From contig NZ_LBIO01000042.1 in assembly GCF_001280505.1 (NCBI RefSeq), forward strand, positions 124,001-188,000: 64,000 nucleotides of DNA. The letters run 5' to 3'. The position numbers were made by a program, and so were the translations under genes. Position 1 is the first letter of the stretch, and each line of letters opens with the position of its first letter. This DNA is from Mangrovimonas sp. TPBH4 (lineage in GTDB: Bacteria; Bacteroidota; Bacteroidia; Flavobacteriales; Flavobacteriaceae). This document shows, in pieces, positions 1 through 9,308 of this stretch. The notes below the pieces were generated by a model. That model was not told the DNA's origin and made no database searches. It worked only from the letters and a program-made list of their open reading frames with translations.

Positions 1-2032
1 TGGTATTTTGGAAAAGACGCTCAAAACGCTCATCAACTTCTTTTAGTTCCTTAATTTGGCTAAATTTCAACTTCTTGTGGTTGTTGTTGATGTGTTTGTG
101 ACTCGCCTTTGAGATGTATTCCAAAGATTGTGTCATATCTTGTAAATATCCCAAAACGTTGATGTAAAAATTACTCGCACTTACACTTGATTCATCCAAG
201 TTTTTGATGAAATAGAAAATGTTGTCACGTAATTCGTCTATGTCTTCAGTTAATTTAACTACCTGCTTTTTATTCTTTTTAAGCATTGCCAAATCCTGTC
301 TGGCCAAACCGTTGATAGCGTTGGTGTAAATTCTGTTACCTCTGTCTACTACATTGGCAATGTTGTTGGCACTTTCGTGGATAACACCTTGTACAGAACT
401 GCTTTCGGCTTTTAATAGGCGATTTTCTGCTTTTTGCTCTTTTGACTTTTTGCTATGAGCAAGGTAGTTGCGTACTAGGATAATCGTTGCCAATAACAAT
501 AGAACAGGAACCATTACTTTTACATTCCAGTTTAAGAAATAAGCAATAACCGCTGCAGAAACAAAGGCAATTAAAGCGGTGAAAAACCATCCTCCAATAA
601 CGTTCAATACCCCAGCAACGCGGTATACGGCGCTTTCTGCACCCCAAGCCTTATCTGCCAATGAAGTACCCATGGCTACCATAAATGTAACGTAAGTAGT
701 AGATAATGGTAATTTCATTGAAGTTGCTATGGAAATCAATACTGCCGCAACCATTAAGTTCACTGCTGCTCTAACCAAGTCAAAGGCAGGTAACTCATAG
801 GTTTTGTCTTTTTGAAGTGCTAGTACTGGTTTTTCAAATTGTTTGTCAATTTTAGCTTGCCATGATTTAGGTAGCACATACGAAGAGATTTGAGACATCA
901 AGATGGTTGCTCTAACGAAAATTCTTGATAAGAAATTAGGTTGGAAACGCTCTTTGGTAGCTTCCTGGCTGGATAGATCTAATGAGGTTTTTACAACATC
1001 TTTTGCCTTGCTCGAGAACCATAGGGTTACTACCATAATTAAACCTGCGGCTACCAGTAATAGTGTTGGTGTTGGTACCTTAGAGGCTAAGCTGGCCATT
1101 GCGAAAGCTTCTGGAGCAGCGCCTGAGGCAGACCAAGCTTGGAAGGATTGCCATCCCGCAATTGGTACTCCAATGAAGTTTACAAGGTCGTTCCCGGCAA
1201 AGGCCAATGCCAAGGCAAAGGTTCCTACTAAAATAATTAGTTTGTAGATGTTTGTTTTGGCAAACAAGATTAGGGCGAATGATAGCAAAGACCAAAACAC
1301 TAAACTTATAGCAACAATGAGTAATACTTGGTTTTCTAGGAAGTGACTTATAGTTTGCCCATCTAATATGTCAAAGCTTTCTTTGGCATAGTTGGTACCT
1401 TTAATCCCTTTCATGAAAATGAAATAGGTAATAGCTGTTAAAGCAAATCCTCCAAATAAAGCTCCAACCCATTTCGCCTTTCTTTCAAAATCATAAGACA
1501 GTAATAGTCTTGAAACCCATTGTACGATAGCACCTATGGAAAAGGCGACCACGACCGAGAGCAGAATCCCAAATATAATTTCGGTGGCTTTGGAAGTGTT
1601 GATGTAGTTTACAACATCTGTAAAGGTCCCTCCGTCATGGGCTATTTTTATTAAGGCCATGGCTACAGAGGCTCCAAGCAATTCAAATACAATAGATACT
1701 GTCGTTGATGTTGGCATCCCCACGGAATTGAAAAAGTCCAGGAGTAGGATGTCCGTAATCATTACGGCCATAAATATGATCATGATTTCACTGAACATGA
1801 ACTCCCCGGGGTTGAAAATTCCCTTACGGGCTACCTCCATCATACCGCTGGAGAAAACGGCTCCAACAGCTACCCCAATACTGGCAACAATCATGATGGT
1901 TTTAAAAGAAAAGGCCTTGGAACCTATGGCGGAATTTAAAAAGTTTACCGCGTCGTTACTCACCCCAACAATCAAATCGGCGATGGCCAAAATGGAGAGG
2001 GCGACAATCATTAATAAATAAATATTATCCAT
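1..2032 (-). CDS. PiT-family inorganic phosphate permease with C-terminal PhoU-like domain (3' end cut by window)
   Basis: Low-affinity phosphate permease of the inner membrane. The frame opens at ATG 2032-2030 and runs off the left edge, giving 677 residues with no stop. Residues about 1-360 and 410-510 hold many hydrophobic segments, with the paired PiT signature-like stretches 'GVSNDAVNFLNSAIGS' near the N-terminus and 'FAGNDLVNFIGVPIAG' about 270 residues later. The tail after about residue 530 is charged and helical, as in the PhoU-like domain fused to PiT proteins in Bacteroidota. It lies 77 bp downstream of a phosphate-type porin on the same strand. What is seen is the duplicated PiT signature; phosphate as substrate is family knowledge. 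Confidence 0.9.
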   Translation of the reverse strand, partial: MDNIYLLMIVALSILAIADLIVGVSNDAVNFLNSAIGSKAFSFKTIMIVASIGVAVGAVFSSGMMEVARKGIFNPGEFMFSEIMIIFMAVMITDILLLDFFNSVGMPTSTTVSIVFELLGASVAMALIKIAHDGGTFTDVVNYINTSKATEIIFGILLSVVVAFSIGAIVQWVSRLLLSYDFERKAKWVGALFGGFALTAITYFIFMKGIKGTNYAKESFDILDGQTISHFLENQVLLIVAISLVFWSLLSFALILFAKTNIYKLIILVGTFALALAFAGNDLVNFIGVPIAGWQSFQAWSASGAAPEAFAMASLASKVPTPTLLLVAAGLIMVVTLWFSSKAKDVVKTSLDLSSQEATKERFQPNFLSRIFVRATILMSQISSYVLPKSWQAKIDKQFEKPVLALQKDKTYELPAFDLVRAAVNLMVAAVLISIATSMKLPLSTTYVTFMVAMGTSLADKAWGAESAVYRVAGVLNVIGGWFFTALIAFVSAAVIAYFLNWNVKVMVPVLLLLATIILVRNYLAHSKKSKEQKAENRLLKAESSSVQGVIHESANNIANVVDRGNRIYTNAINGLARQDLAMLKKNKKQVVKLTEDIDELRDNIFYFIKNLDESSVSASNFYINVLGYLQDMTQSLEYISKASHKHINNNHKKLKFSQIKELKEVDERFERLFQNT

Positions 2033-2053
2033 AATTTAACTTCAAATAATTTG

Positions 2054-2098
2054 CAAATATCTATAGTGTTTTACTTAGATGCGTTACCTAATTGTTAT
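2054..2098 (-). promoter_or_regulatory. Possible promoter and Pho-like box of the PiT gene
   Basis: Reading leftward, ATAACA (2098-2093) and GTAACG (2087-2082) are 11 bp apart. The -7-like GATATTTG (2061-2054) starts 26 bp after the second one, i.e. one repeat (15+11) further than in the porin and TonB-receptor promoters. The third expected repeat is poor. It could also be chance in AT-rich DNA. Confidence 0.35.
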
Positions 2099-2109
2099 CA
2101 TTTAAGTTC

Positions 2110-3315
2110 TTAAAACTGAATCTCGAATTGCACACGACAGGCTAACCTGTCTGATTGGACTGCGCGATCTGCATATGTGATATCTGTTTGAACCTTAAGT
2201 TTATGACCTACAATATACTTAGAAACTCCTAGAGTATACTCATTTGTGGTGTCTCTTCCTGTGATTTCTTTAAAATCTGTGTTTGAAAAACGTCCTGCAA
2301 GCTCCCAATTGTTCTTGAAAAGGTAACCTGCTGAAAAGTTGTAACCGCTTCCTGTCTGTACAATGTCTCCTGTAGGGGTGCCATCGCTGTTTACTGCTAC
2401 TGGACTATCGGCATCTCTATCGGCATATTCAGCCATGATAGAAAGACCTCGGTATTTAAACATAGCGTCTACAAATAGGGTTGTGATATCTGTTTCAAAC
2501 AAACCGTTGTCAGTTTCCATATAAGAACCACTGTTACTACGGATTCTTACGGCGTTGTCGTTAAAGTCGTAAGACACTCCCAGGGCTAGTTTAGGAGTTT
2601 TTGTGCGTTTAAGGTCGCTACCTACATAATCATCCTTGCCTTCAAATTTTCCGAAAGGGTAGAGCTCTAAGCGACCTGTATATTGGTGTCCGCCTAGGTT
2701 TCCAGTAGTGACATTTCTACCTTCTCCTTGAGACACTGCCAAGGCTTCTGTAATGATGAAATTTTCTGTGATTGCAATTTGGTGGTGCAATTGTATTCCC
2801 ATATCACGGTCTATGTTAAAACCTGCATTAAGAATGGATCTGTCTACAAACTGCATGTTCGATGATGAAATGACACGTTCGCGGTTTCCTGGAAGTTTGG
2901 TTTGTCCAAACCAAAGTACAAAATCACCGTGGAAATTCCATTTCATTACAGCGTCCATAACGAAGCGTGGTGTATTGTGGGTGTAATAGGAAGCACCGGA
3001 CATATCGCGGTTGGATAGGCCTAATTCAATTTTATACTTAAGTTTTGGAGTTAAGGCGAAACCGCCAAATTTTAGGCGGGCACGTCTAATTAACATATTG
3101 GATTGTAAATCTCCAAGGTCTCCTTCATTTTCAGACCAAACAGCAGAACCCAGTATTTGCATTCTTGCATTTACCTTCATGGACCAGGTACTATCTTTAC
3201 CTACTAGGTTGAAAAGTCCTTTACCAAATTTTGGGCTGTTTGTTTCAGTTTCTTGGGCGTGCGAAGTAAGCGCACAACATAGCATAACTGCTAGGGCAGT
3301 AAGTTTAAGTTTCAT
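2110..3315 (-). CDS. Outer-membrane phosphate-selective porin (OprO/OprP-like)
   Basis: A 401-residue outer-membrane beta-barrel with a cleavable signal peptide (hydrophobic stretch ending in SHA-QE near residue 20). Alternating polar/hydrophobic strands run to the C-terminal aromatic residue (ends FEIQF), the usual barrel end. The early part has the MKVNARMQILG and RRARLKFGGF strands typical of OprO/P porins. It should pass phosphate or other anions into the periplasm. The neighbour downstream is a PiT permease, which fits a phosphate role. The start is the ATG at 3315, about 22 nt after the predicted transcription start. Substrate choice is inferred from context. Confidence 0.85.
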   Translation of the reverse strand: MKLKLTALAVMLCCALTSHAQETETNSPKFGKGLFNLVGKDSTWSMKVNARMQILGSAVWSENEGDLGDLQSNMLIRRARLKFGGFALTPKLKYKIELGLSNRDMSGASYYTHNTPRFVMDAVMKWNFHGDFVLWFGQTKLPGNRERVISSSNMQFVDRSILNAGFNIDRDMGIQLHHQIAITENFIITEALAVSQGEGRNVTTGNLGGHQYTGRLELYPFGKFEGKDDYVGSDLKRTKTPKLALGVSYDFNDNAVRIRSNSGSYMETDNGLFETDITTLFVDAMFKYRGLSIMAEYADRDADSPVAVNSDGTPTGDIVQTGSGYNFSAGYLFKNNWELAGRFSNTDFKEITGRDTTNEYTLGVSKYIVGHKLKVQTDITYADRAVQSDRLACRVQFEIQF

Positions 3316-3341
3316 ATCAGGGTACTAGTTTTTGTCGGCGG

Positions 3342-3386
3342 CAAAGAACTGAACTCTATGTTAACTTAATGTTATGTGAAGATTAA
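3342..3386 (-). promoter_or_regulatory. Porin promoter with Pho-box-like 11-bp repeats
   Basis: Reading leftward: TTAATC (3386-3381), ATAACA (3375-3370) and TTAACA (3364-3359) follow at exact 11-bp steps. The -7-like GTTCTTTG (3349-3342) starts 15 bp after the last repeat. No TTG -33 box is present, as expected if a bound PhoB-type regulator replaces it. The same spacing is seen ahead of the TonB receptor at 9309-9353. Confidence 0.5.
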
Positions 3387-3405
3387 GTTTGTAACATTAA
3401 ACAAA

Positions 3406-3433
3406 AGAGGCTACTTAGTTAAAAGTAGCCTCT
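3406..3433 (-). terminator. Orphan hairpin in the 389-bp gap between the porin and the MORN-like gene
   Basis: A perfect 11-bp stem with a 6-nt loop, followed on the minus strand by TTTTGTTT. It sits upstream of the porin promoter, so it cannot end any annotated gene; it may end a short leftward RNA or act as a structure only. The rest of the 3316-3704 gap holds the porin promoter (3342-3386), the rightward promoter (3619-3674) and AT-rich DNA in which I see no gene. Confidence 0.35.
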
Positions 3434-3618
3434 AGAATTCACTATAATATAGTCGACAAAAACTAATAGATTATATGAATCTCTCATTGTTTGTCATAAG
3501 ACTCTGCAAATCTGCCATTATAAAATGACTTTAATGTAATGATAATATTAACTAATTATTAATAACATTTAATATTCGGAAAGTCTTAACTGTCAGAAAA
3601 ACAGTGCTATTACGTTTC

Positions 3619-3674
3619 AATGTTAAATTAATGTTACGTAAATGTTTATTCAATGTAAATTTTTCGTAACTTTG
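3619..3674 (+). promoter_or_regulatory. Promoter with four 11-bp-spaced repeats ahead of the MORN-like gene
   Basis: AATGTT at 3619, 3630 and 3641 and AATGTA at 3652 repeat at exact 11-bp steps. A good -7 box TAACTTTG (3667-3674) starts 15 bp after the last repeat. No TTG -33 box is seen. The repeat unit is the reverse complement of that in the porin and TonB promoters, so the bound protein would face the other way, or a different regulator is involved. Confidence 0.5.
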
Positions 3675-3704
3675 AATATATATGAACCTTAAACCCAAAG
3701 CAAC

Positions 3705-4058
3705 ATGAGAAAGATAGTCGTACTTGCAGCATTGCTTTTTGTAAGTCTTGGATTTGCACAGAGTGAAAGAACTTTAACGTTAAATAAAGAAACCAATGTC
3801 ATTGATGTGGTATATTATCATGACAACGGAACCATTAGCCAAACGGGTAGTTATACGTTTGACGGCAAACTTCAGGGTGATTGGTATAGTTATGATGTAA
3901 ATGGGAAGAAGATAGCTGCAGCAAAGTATGACAATGGTATTAAGACCGGTAAATGGTTCTTTTGGGAAGAAGATACATTGAAAGAAGTTGATTATTTGAA
4001 CAATAGAGTAGCAAGTGTTAATGAATGGGCTACTAAAAGTACCTTGGCTTCCAAATGA
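3705..4058 (+). CDS. Small secreted MORN/YwqK-like repeat protein
   Basis: A 117-residue protein with a signal peptide (MRKIVVLAALLFVSLGFAQ, cut after about residue 19). The mature part has three MORN-like repeats of the type 'G-x-(2)-GxWYxYDxNGKK', such as GKLQGDWYSYDVNGKK and GIKTGKWFFWEED. Such repeats occur in the YwqK-like family common in Bacteroidota; their function is mostly unknown. Its promoter carries 11-bp repeats like those near the phosphate genes, so it may respond to phosphate. I do not assign a molecular role. Confidence 0.75.
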   Translation: MRKIVVLAALLFVSLGFAQSERTLTLNKETNVIDVVYYHDNGTISQTGSYTFDGKLQGDWYSYDVNGKKIAAAKYDNGIKTGKWFFWEEDTLKEVDYLNNRVASVNEWATKSTLASK

Positions 4059-4083
4059 TACTATATTAATAGATAAGAAAAGA

Positions 4084-4109
4084 AAAAGCATCCCAATTGG
4101 GATGCTTTT
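4084..4109. terminator. Bidirectional terminator
   Basis: A 26-bp perfect palindrome with an AAAAGCATCCC arm, A-tract on one side and T-tract on the other. It lies between the ends of the rightward MORN-like gene and the leftward lipoprotein gene and can serve both. Confidence 0.85.
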
Positions 4110-4131
4110 CTTATTTATATGGATATGTTTA

Positions 4132-6351
4132 TTATAATCCAGTAGTCCAACCTGCAGCCCACTCAGGAGCGTCAGCACCGTTGCCAGCACCAGTTGCAGT
4201 TCCTTCAGTATAGAACGCTTGGTTAGCGCCAGTATAGTCTGTTGCCATGAATCCTTCAGCTGTGTTTTCAAACATTACGTTGGTCATAGTCAAATCACCG
4301 TTTTCAATTCTTACCGCAGCTTCAGCATCTGTATCTTTAACTTTAATTCCTAAGTTGATTCCAGAAGTATAGAAGTTGTCGATAGTGAAGTTTCCTCCAC
4401 CTTCTTTAAAGTAAAGAGCGCCTTCAGAAACTGGTCCTACAACTGTAATGTTAGACAAAGTTGTGGTAGTTACAGGAGTTGCATCTCCGTTATCTCCGTT
4501 GTTTGATCCTTCAATACCAGCTTTAGCACCACCAGCGATGTACCAGTTAGATCCACTTCCAGTCCAACCATCAGCAAAGTCGATAGAATCGTCACCACTG
4601 TTGATAGATACTAAGTAGTTACCTACTACAGATCCACCAAAGAACTCGATACCGTCGTCACCACCGTTGTAAGACTGTACATATTCAAAAGTAGTACCAG
4701 CACCAACACCGAATAAAGATACTCCGTTAAACTCTTTGTCGTTAGAGAAAGTTGCACCTGTGTACTCAACTCTTAGGTATTGGATAGATCCTGAATTATC
4801 GTTAGTATCACTTCCTCCGTAGATTAAATCACCAACTTCAGACGTTACAGAAGTTCCTTTATTTGTTGGAGCGTTACCACAGATTACCAATCCTCCCCAG
4901 TCACCTGCAGCAGGAGAAGCAGCTCCAGAAGTCATTACTACTGGGTTGTTAGCTTCACCGTTGATATTAATAGTTCCGTTTTGAGCAACTCCAATAAAGG
5001 CTGCAGTACCACCAGTAGCTTTAATTACAGTTCCAGCTGGAATGTTTAAAGTTCCACCAGCTTTAACAACCAAAGCACTTGTCAATAAGTATTCAGTATT
5101 AGCACTTAAAGTTACGGTTCCTGTAATCTCACCAGCTAAGTTTTCAGTTACAGATCCACTGTTGTCCAATCCAATAGTCCAACCTGCAGCCCAATCAGGA
5201 GCAGCAGCACCGTTACCAGCACCAGTAGCAACACCTTCAGTATAGAAAGATTGGTTAGCACCAGTATAATCAGTAGCCATAAACCCTTCAGCCGTATCAG
5301 CAAACTGTAGGTTAGTAATAGTTAGGTCGCCGTTTTCAATTCTTACTGCTGCTTCAGCATCCGTATCTTTTACTTTAACACCAAGATCGGCATTAGTTAC
5401 ATAAAAGTTGTCAATTGTGAAGTGTCCTCCACCTTCTTTGAAGTAAAGTGCTCCTTCAGTTACAGGTCCTACTACAGTAATGTTAGAAAGAGTAGTTGTA
5501 GTTACAGGAGTAGCATCTCCGTTATCTCCGTTGTTTGATCCTTCAATACCAGCTTTAGCACCTCCGGCAATATACCAGTTTGTTCCAGTTCCAGTCCAAC
5601 CATCAGCAAAGTCGATAGAATCGTCACCACTGTTGATAGATACTAAGTAACGACCTTCTACAGTTCCACCAAAGAACTCAATACCGTCATCACCACCATT
5701 GTAAGACTGTACATATTCAAATGTAGTACCTGAACCTACTCCAAATAAAGAAACCCCGTTAAATTCCTTGTCATTAGAAAAGGTTGCTCCAGTATACTCT
5801 ACTCTTAAGTAGCGAATAGAACCAGAGTTGTCATTTGCCACATTTCCACCATAAATTAAATCTCCAACTTCTGAGGTAACAGAAGTTCCTTTGTTAGTAG
5901 GTGCATTACCGCAAACGACCAATCCACCCCAGTCTCCAGCAGCTGGAGAATTGGCGGCAGAGGTCATTACTACAGGGTTCGCAGCAGTACCATTTACAAA
6001 TATTTGAGCTCCTTGGGCAACAGCTATATAAGCAGAGGTACCACCAGTAGCCTTGATTATAGTTCCAGCGGGAATCGTTAGAGATCCGCCGTCAAGAACT
6101 ACCAAAGCACCAGTCAATTGGTACTCTATAGAAGCGTCCAATGTTACATCGTCAGAGATATTTCCTTCTAAAATACTCAAGGTCTCGCAAGGCTCACAAT
6201 CACCTCCACAATCGATACCTGTTTCGTTTCCGTTTTGAATTCCGTCATTACATGTAGCTTGTGTCCCTCCATTGTCGTCATCGCTGGAACAGGATACAAC
6301 TGAAATTAAAGTCGCCACTGTAAGAATTAAGGTAAATAAATTTTTTCTCAT
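4132..6351 (-). CDS. Surface lipoprotein with two tandem beta-helix-like domains
   Basis: A 739-residue protein. The signal peptide ends in a lipobox (SVVSCSSDDD, Cys 21 or close), so it should be lipid-anchored; the acidic SDDDNGG after the Cys resembles the surface-export tag of Bacteroidota lipoproteins. A short Cys-rich linker follows (CNDGIQNGNETGIDCGGDCEPC). Then come two copies of a 344-residue domain, rich in GDWGGLV, YNGGDDGIEFFGG and INSGDDSIDFADGW motifs, which look like an Asp/Gly-rich parallel beta-helix that could bind calcium. It lies 123 bp downstream of a TonB receptor and is probably co-transcribed with it. The ligand is unknown; some database entries call relatives multidrug transporters, which nothing in the sequence supports. 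Confidence 0.75.
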   Translation of the reverse strand: MRKNLFTLILTVATLISVVSCSSDDDNGGTQATCNDGIQNGNETGIDCGGDCEPCETLSILEGNISDDVTLDASIEYQLTGALVVLDGGSLTIPAGTIIKATGGTSAYIAVAQGAQIFVNGTAANPVVMTSAANSPAAGDWGGLVVCGNAPTNKGTSVTSEVGDLIYGGNVANDNSGSIRYLRVEYTGATFSNDKEFNGVSLFGVGSGTTFEYVQSYNGGDDGIEFFGGTVEGRYLVSINSGDDSIDFADGWTGTGTNWYIAGGAKAGIEGSNNGDNGDATPVTTTTLSNITVVGPVTEGALYFKEGGGHFTIDNFYVTNADLGVKVKDTDAEAAVRIENGDLTITNLQFADTAEGFMATDYTGANQSFYTEGVATGAGNGAAAPDWAAGWTIGLDNSGSVTENLAGEITGTVTLSANTEYLLTSALVVKAGGTLNIPAGTVIKATGGTAAFIGVAQNGTININGEANNPVVMTSGAASPAAGDWGGLVICGNAPTNKGTSVTSEVGDLIYGGSDTNDNSGSIQYLRVEYTGATFSNDKEFNGVSLFGVGAGTTFEYVQSYNGGDDGIEFFGGSVVGNYLVSINSGDDSIDFADGWTGSGSNWYIAGGAKAGIEGSNNGDNGDATPVTTTTLSNITVVGPVSEGALYFKEGGGNFTIDNFYTSGINLGIKVKDTDAEAAVRIENGDLTMTNVMFENTAEGFMATDYTGANQAFYTEGTATGAGNGADAPEWAAGWTTGL
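4135..6171 (-). repeat. Intragenic tandem duplication, period 1032 bp (344 codons)
   Basis: Matching landmarks are exactly 1032 bp apart: GTCCAACCTGCAGCCCA at 4145 and 5177, and GTAAGACTGTACATATTCAAA-type sequence at 4669 and 5701. The copies are in frame with no net indel between these points. Many third-position differences show that the duplication is not fresh. Confidence 0.9.
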
Positions 6352-6474
6352 TGTGTTTTTTTGTTGTTTTAAAAATTTAAAGCAAAAGAAGGCATTGGCT
6401 TTAAATTGAAGTTTACAGAATGGTTAACTAAATATGAATATATCTTACTAAAAATGAGGTTTGTTAACAATTAT

Positions 6475-9285
6475 TTAAAATTGATAGGATAACGATAATT
6501 TAAAATCTCTTCCCTTTTTATATGTCATTACGTCAACATCTTGAGTATCCTGGTAGCGTTCTACAGAAGGATTCAATAGGTTTTTGAATGAAGCTCCCAA
6601 AGTAATGTGTTCATTTACTTGATACTTGGTAATGAAGTCAAGAGTTCCGTAACCTTTATCTACCATGTTGCCTCTCCCTTGAACTCCTAAGGCGTAAATA
6701 CGATCAGAAAAGTAGTTGAATGCTAATGTAGTCATGAAGTTTCTATCTTCTGAAAAGTCTTTGTTGAAGCTAATATCGGCATTCATTAAAAAGTCTGAGG
6801 CCCCAGATAGACGATCATTTTTGTTAGTGAACACTGTGTTTATTATCGAATTTTCTTCAGCGACTTTTTCGTCATCCAATTCTTGGTCTGTATACATGTA
6901 AGCAGCATTTAAACCGGCAGAAAATACGGTTGCTAAAGTGCTGTCATCTGTTTCAACTTCGCTTTTGAATAGGTTCTTACGTACTTCAAGCTCTGCTCCA
7001 ATAGCCATGGCATAGTCTCCAGAATTTACCCAACTGATATCGTTGGATGCCGAGGCAATGGTAACTTGGTTGATAGGATCAAGGATGTACTTTCCGAAAG
7101 CCCCAAGAGAGAAGATCTCATCAGATTCTGGGAAGAATTCCCAAATAATGTCAGCGTTGTAGTCTTTAGAGGCGTACAAGTCTGGGTTTCCTATATAATC
7201 CTGGTTTACTTCTTGGAATAAGAAAGGCGCACGTTCTTTAAACTGTGGCAGGGTATAGGTTTTACTGGCCGCAAATTTAAGGTTATGCTTTTCGTTTATG
7301 GCATACTTTAGAGAGAATGCAGGAAGGATTTCGAATGTATCAAATTTGTTGTCTTCTGGTTCTGGACTCGAGCTTATGGAAGTGTCCCATCCAATGGTTT
7401 GGGTAATTTGTTCGCCTCTAAGCCCTGCAATCACACTGAATTTTGGAGAAAAAGTATATTCAAAATTTACAAATCCTGCGTGAATATTTTGGTCTCCTTT
7501 GTAAAATTGAGGTTCTAATGCGTTTGGGGTATTAACGTTTCCGCGGAAGGTCTCAATTCTAAATAAACCAGCGTTCAAATTTTCTTGAGTGAAGTAGGCG
7601 TCCACATTGTATGGTTCTACTACAGGTTGTGTAATAAGGTTGTTGTTGGAGTCTCTAAGTAATATTCTGAAGTTGAATTGGGTTGCTTCAAAATCTACTT
7701 TTTTCATTCTTCCGTTGTACCCTAAGGTTACTTTTCCAGCGTATTCGTCATCTTCATTTTTGCTGAATTTAAAAGTGGTTGCTATGTTTGCTGCCAATTC
7801 GTCCTCATTCAAATCTTGGTAGAATCTGTGATTGGCTGATGCTGAAGATACCAATTGCATAGATTTTGGTCCATCTGGGTCGTTAGGGTTTACAGGTAAC
7901 AATGTGGTCTGTCTTCTGTTAGGTACATTGTTGTAAAGCATGTTGTAAGATACGCCCCAGTTGACATCAAATTGCTCGCCAATAGCATGGTCACCCAATA
8001 ATTGGTTTACAAACAACTCTGTTCTATCAAATACAGAACGCTGTATGATACCTCCACCTTCTGGTGCGTCATCAAAAACATTGATCACACCATCATATTC
8101 CATTTGCTTTTGACTTGTGGAATTCAAGTAAAGGACATTGTATTTTATGGACTGTTGTTTGTGTTTCAAACCAATGTTCCCCATTAAAGTGGTGTTTGTT
8201 TTGTACTCGTAATTTTCAAAATCAAAATTACTTAAAGGCACTCCAGATACGTTTACACCTCCTCTAGAAAGGCCTTCTTTGTAAGTGAAGCCGTTGCTAT
8301 AGTTACCAACCCCGAAGAAGCTTAATTTAGTTTCGTCTCCTAATCTTAAGGTTTCCCCGCCAACTAAAGAGATTCCGGAGTTCACTGGCATTGGTCCTTT
8401 TTCTCTATCCCAGCTAGTGGTAAAGTTATAGTTGTTCAAAGGGTAATCTGGATAGTCTGTGGTGTAGAATCCGCTGTAGTTTGGACCTTCATGTAGATAA
8501 AAATCTTCCGTTCCTATAGCTTCAGTATTGGCGCCACTGCTTAAACCCAATTGTAAAAAACCTGATCCTGTGTAGTCTTTTGAAATGATGTTGATATTTG
8601 CTCCAGCAAAATCGCCATAGTTGGCAGCGTTGTAGGTTTTGTCTATTGCAATAAACTCTACAATGTTTGTGCTGAAAATATCCAAATCGATGTTCTTGTT
8701 AGCAGGATTGTTGGATGGTAATGGCAAACCATTTAAGGTGGTGATGTTGTAACGGTCTCCTAGACCTCTTACAAATACACTTCCTGAGCCTTCTTGTTGA
8801 GAGATTCCTGAAACTTTGGTTACGGCTGTTGCTACGTCACCCACACCTTTTCTAGAAAGTTCTTGAGCTCCAATAGAAGTTTTGATACCTGTAGCTTTCT
8901 TTTGCTCCAATAATAGGGCAGCTTCGCTCTCCTTTCTAGTAGTAGTGGTAATGATAACTTCATCCAAAGAAGCGGCACTCGCTCCCATAGGTACGTTAAC
9001 TTCTGTTACTTTTCCTGCTACTACCTCTACAGTAATCTCTTGAGTTTCGTATCCAACAAAGCTGAATACCAGGGTGTAGCTCCCTGGGTCTAGATTGTCA
9101 ATGGCGTAAAGACCATCAAAATCTGAGGTAGTACCTGTGGTAGTACCTTTAATTAAAATGTTGGCAAAGGCCAACGGTTCGTTGTTAAAGTCAATGTCTG
9201 TTAATTTTCCTGCCACAGAACCAGTGTTTTGTGCGTAGAAAACGGTGGTGAATAACACCGAAAATACAAATAGTAATTGTCTCAT
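6475..9285 (-). CDS. TonB-dependent outer-membrane receptor
   Basis: A 936-residue active-transport receptor. The start is taken as ATG 9285 because it opens a signal peptide (MRQLLFVFSVLFTTVFYAQ); an in-frame ATG 51 bp upstream would bury it. After the signal come a carboxypeptidase-regulatory-like domain (about 22-105), a TonB plug (about 130-240; 'VFVRGLGDRYNITTLNGLPLPS') and a large beta-barrel ending in FKLSLSYQF. It needs ExbB/ExbD/TonB; ExbB and ExbD genes lie at 33.9-36.2 kb. The lipoprotein gene behind it suggests a receptor-lipoprotein pair. The Pho-like box upstream suggests a phosphate-linked ligand, which is inference. Confidence 0.88.
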   Translation of the reverse strand: MRQLLFVFSVLFTTVFYAQNTGSVAGKLTDIDFNNEPLAFANILIKGTTTGTTSDFDGLYAIDNLDPGSYTLVFSFVGYETQEITVEVVAGKVTEVNVPMGASAASLDEVIITTTTRKESEAALLLEQKKATGIKTSIGAQELSRKGVGDVATAVTKVSGISQQEGSGSVFVRGLGDRYNITTLNGLPLPSNNPANKNIDLDIFSTNIVEFIAIDKTYNAANYGDFAGANINIISKDYTGSGFLQLGLSSGANTEAIGTEDFYLHEGPNYSGFYTTDYPDYPLNNYNFTTSWDREKGPMPVNSGISLVGGETLRLGDETKLSFFGVGNYSNGFTYKEGLSRGGVNVSGVPLSNFDFENYEYKTNTTLMGNIGLKHKQQSIKYNVLYLNSTSQKQMEYDGVINVFDDAPEGGGIIQRSVFDRTELFVNQLLGDHAIGEQFDVNWGVSYNMLYNNVPNRRQTTLLPVNPNDPDGPKSMQLVSSASANHRFYQDLNEDELAANIATTFKFSKNEDDEYAGKVTLGYNGRMKKVDFEATQFNFRILLRDSNNNLITQPVVEPYNVDAYFTQENLNAGLFRIETFRGNVNTPNALEPQFYKGDQNIHAGFVNFEYTFSPKFSVIAGLRGEQITQTIGWDTSISSSPEPEDNKFDTFEILPAFSLKYAINEKHNLKFAASKTYTLPQFKERAPFLFQEVNQDYIGNPDLYASKDYNADIIWEFFPESDEIFSLGAFGKYILDPINQVTIASASNDISWVNSGDYAMAIGAELEVRKNLFKSEVETDDSTLATVFSAGLNAAYMYTDQELDDEKVAEENSIINTVFTNKNDRLSGASDFLMNADISFNKDFSEDRNFMTTLAFNYFSDRIYALGVQGRGNMVDKGYGTLDFITKYQVNEHITLGASFKNLLNPSVERYQDTQDVDVMTYKKGRDFKLSLSYQF

Positions 9286-9308
9286 ATTATAGTTGTTGTA
9301 ATTCGCTG

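Noticed and set aside
4132..6351. Multidrug-transporter label used for similar proteins
   Set aside because: The protein is a lipoprotein with beta-helix-like repeats and no membrane helices beyond its signal peptide.
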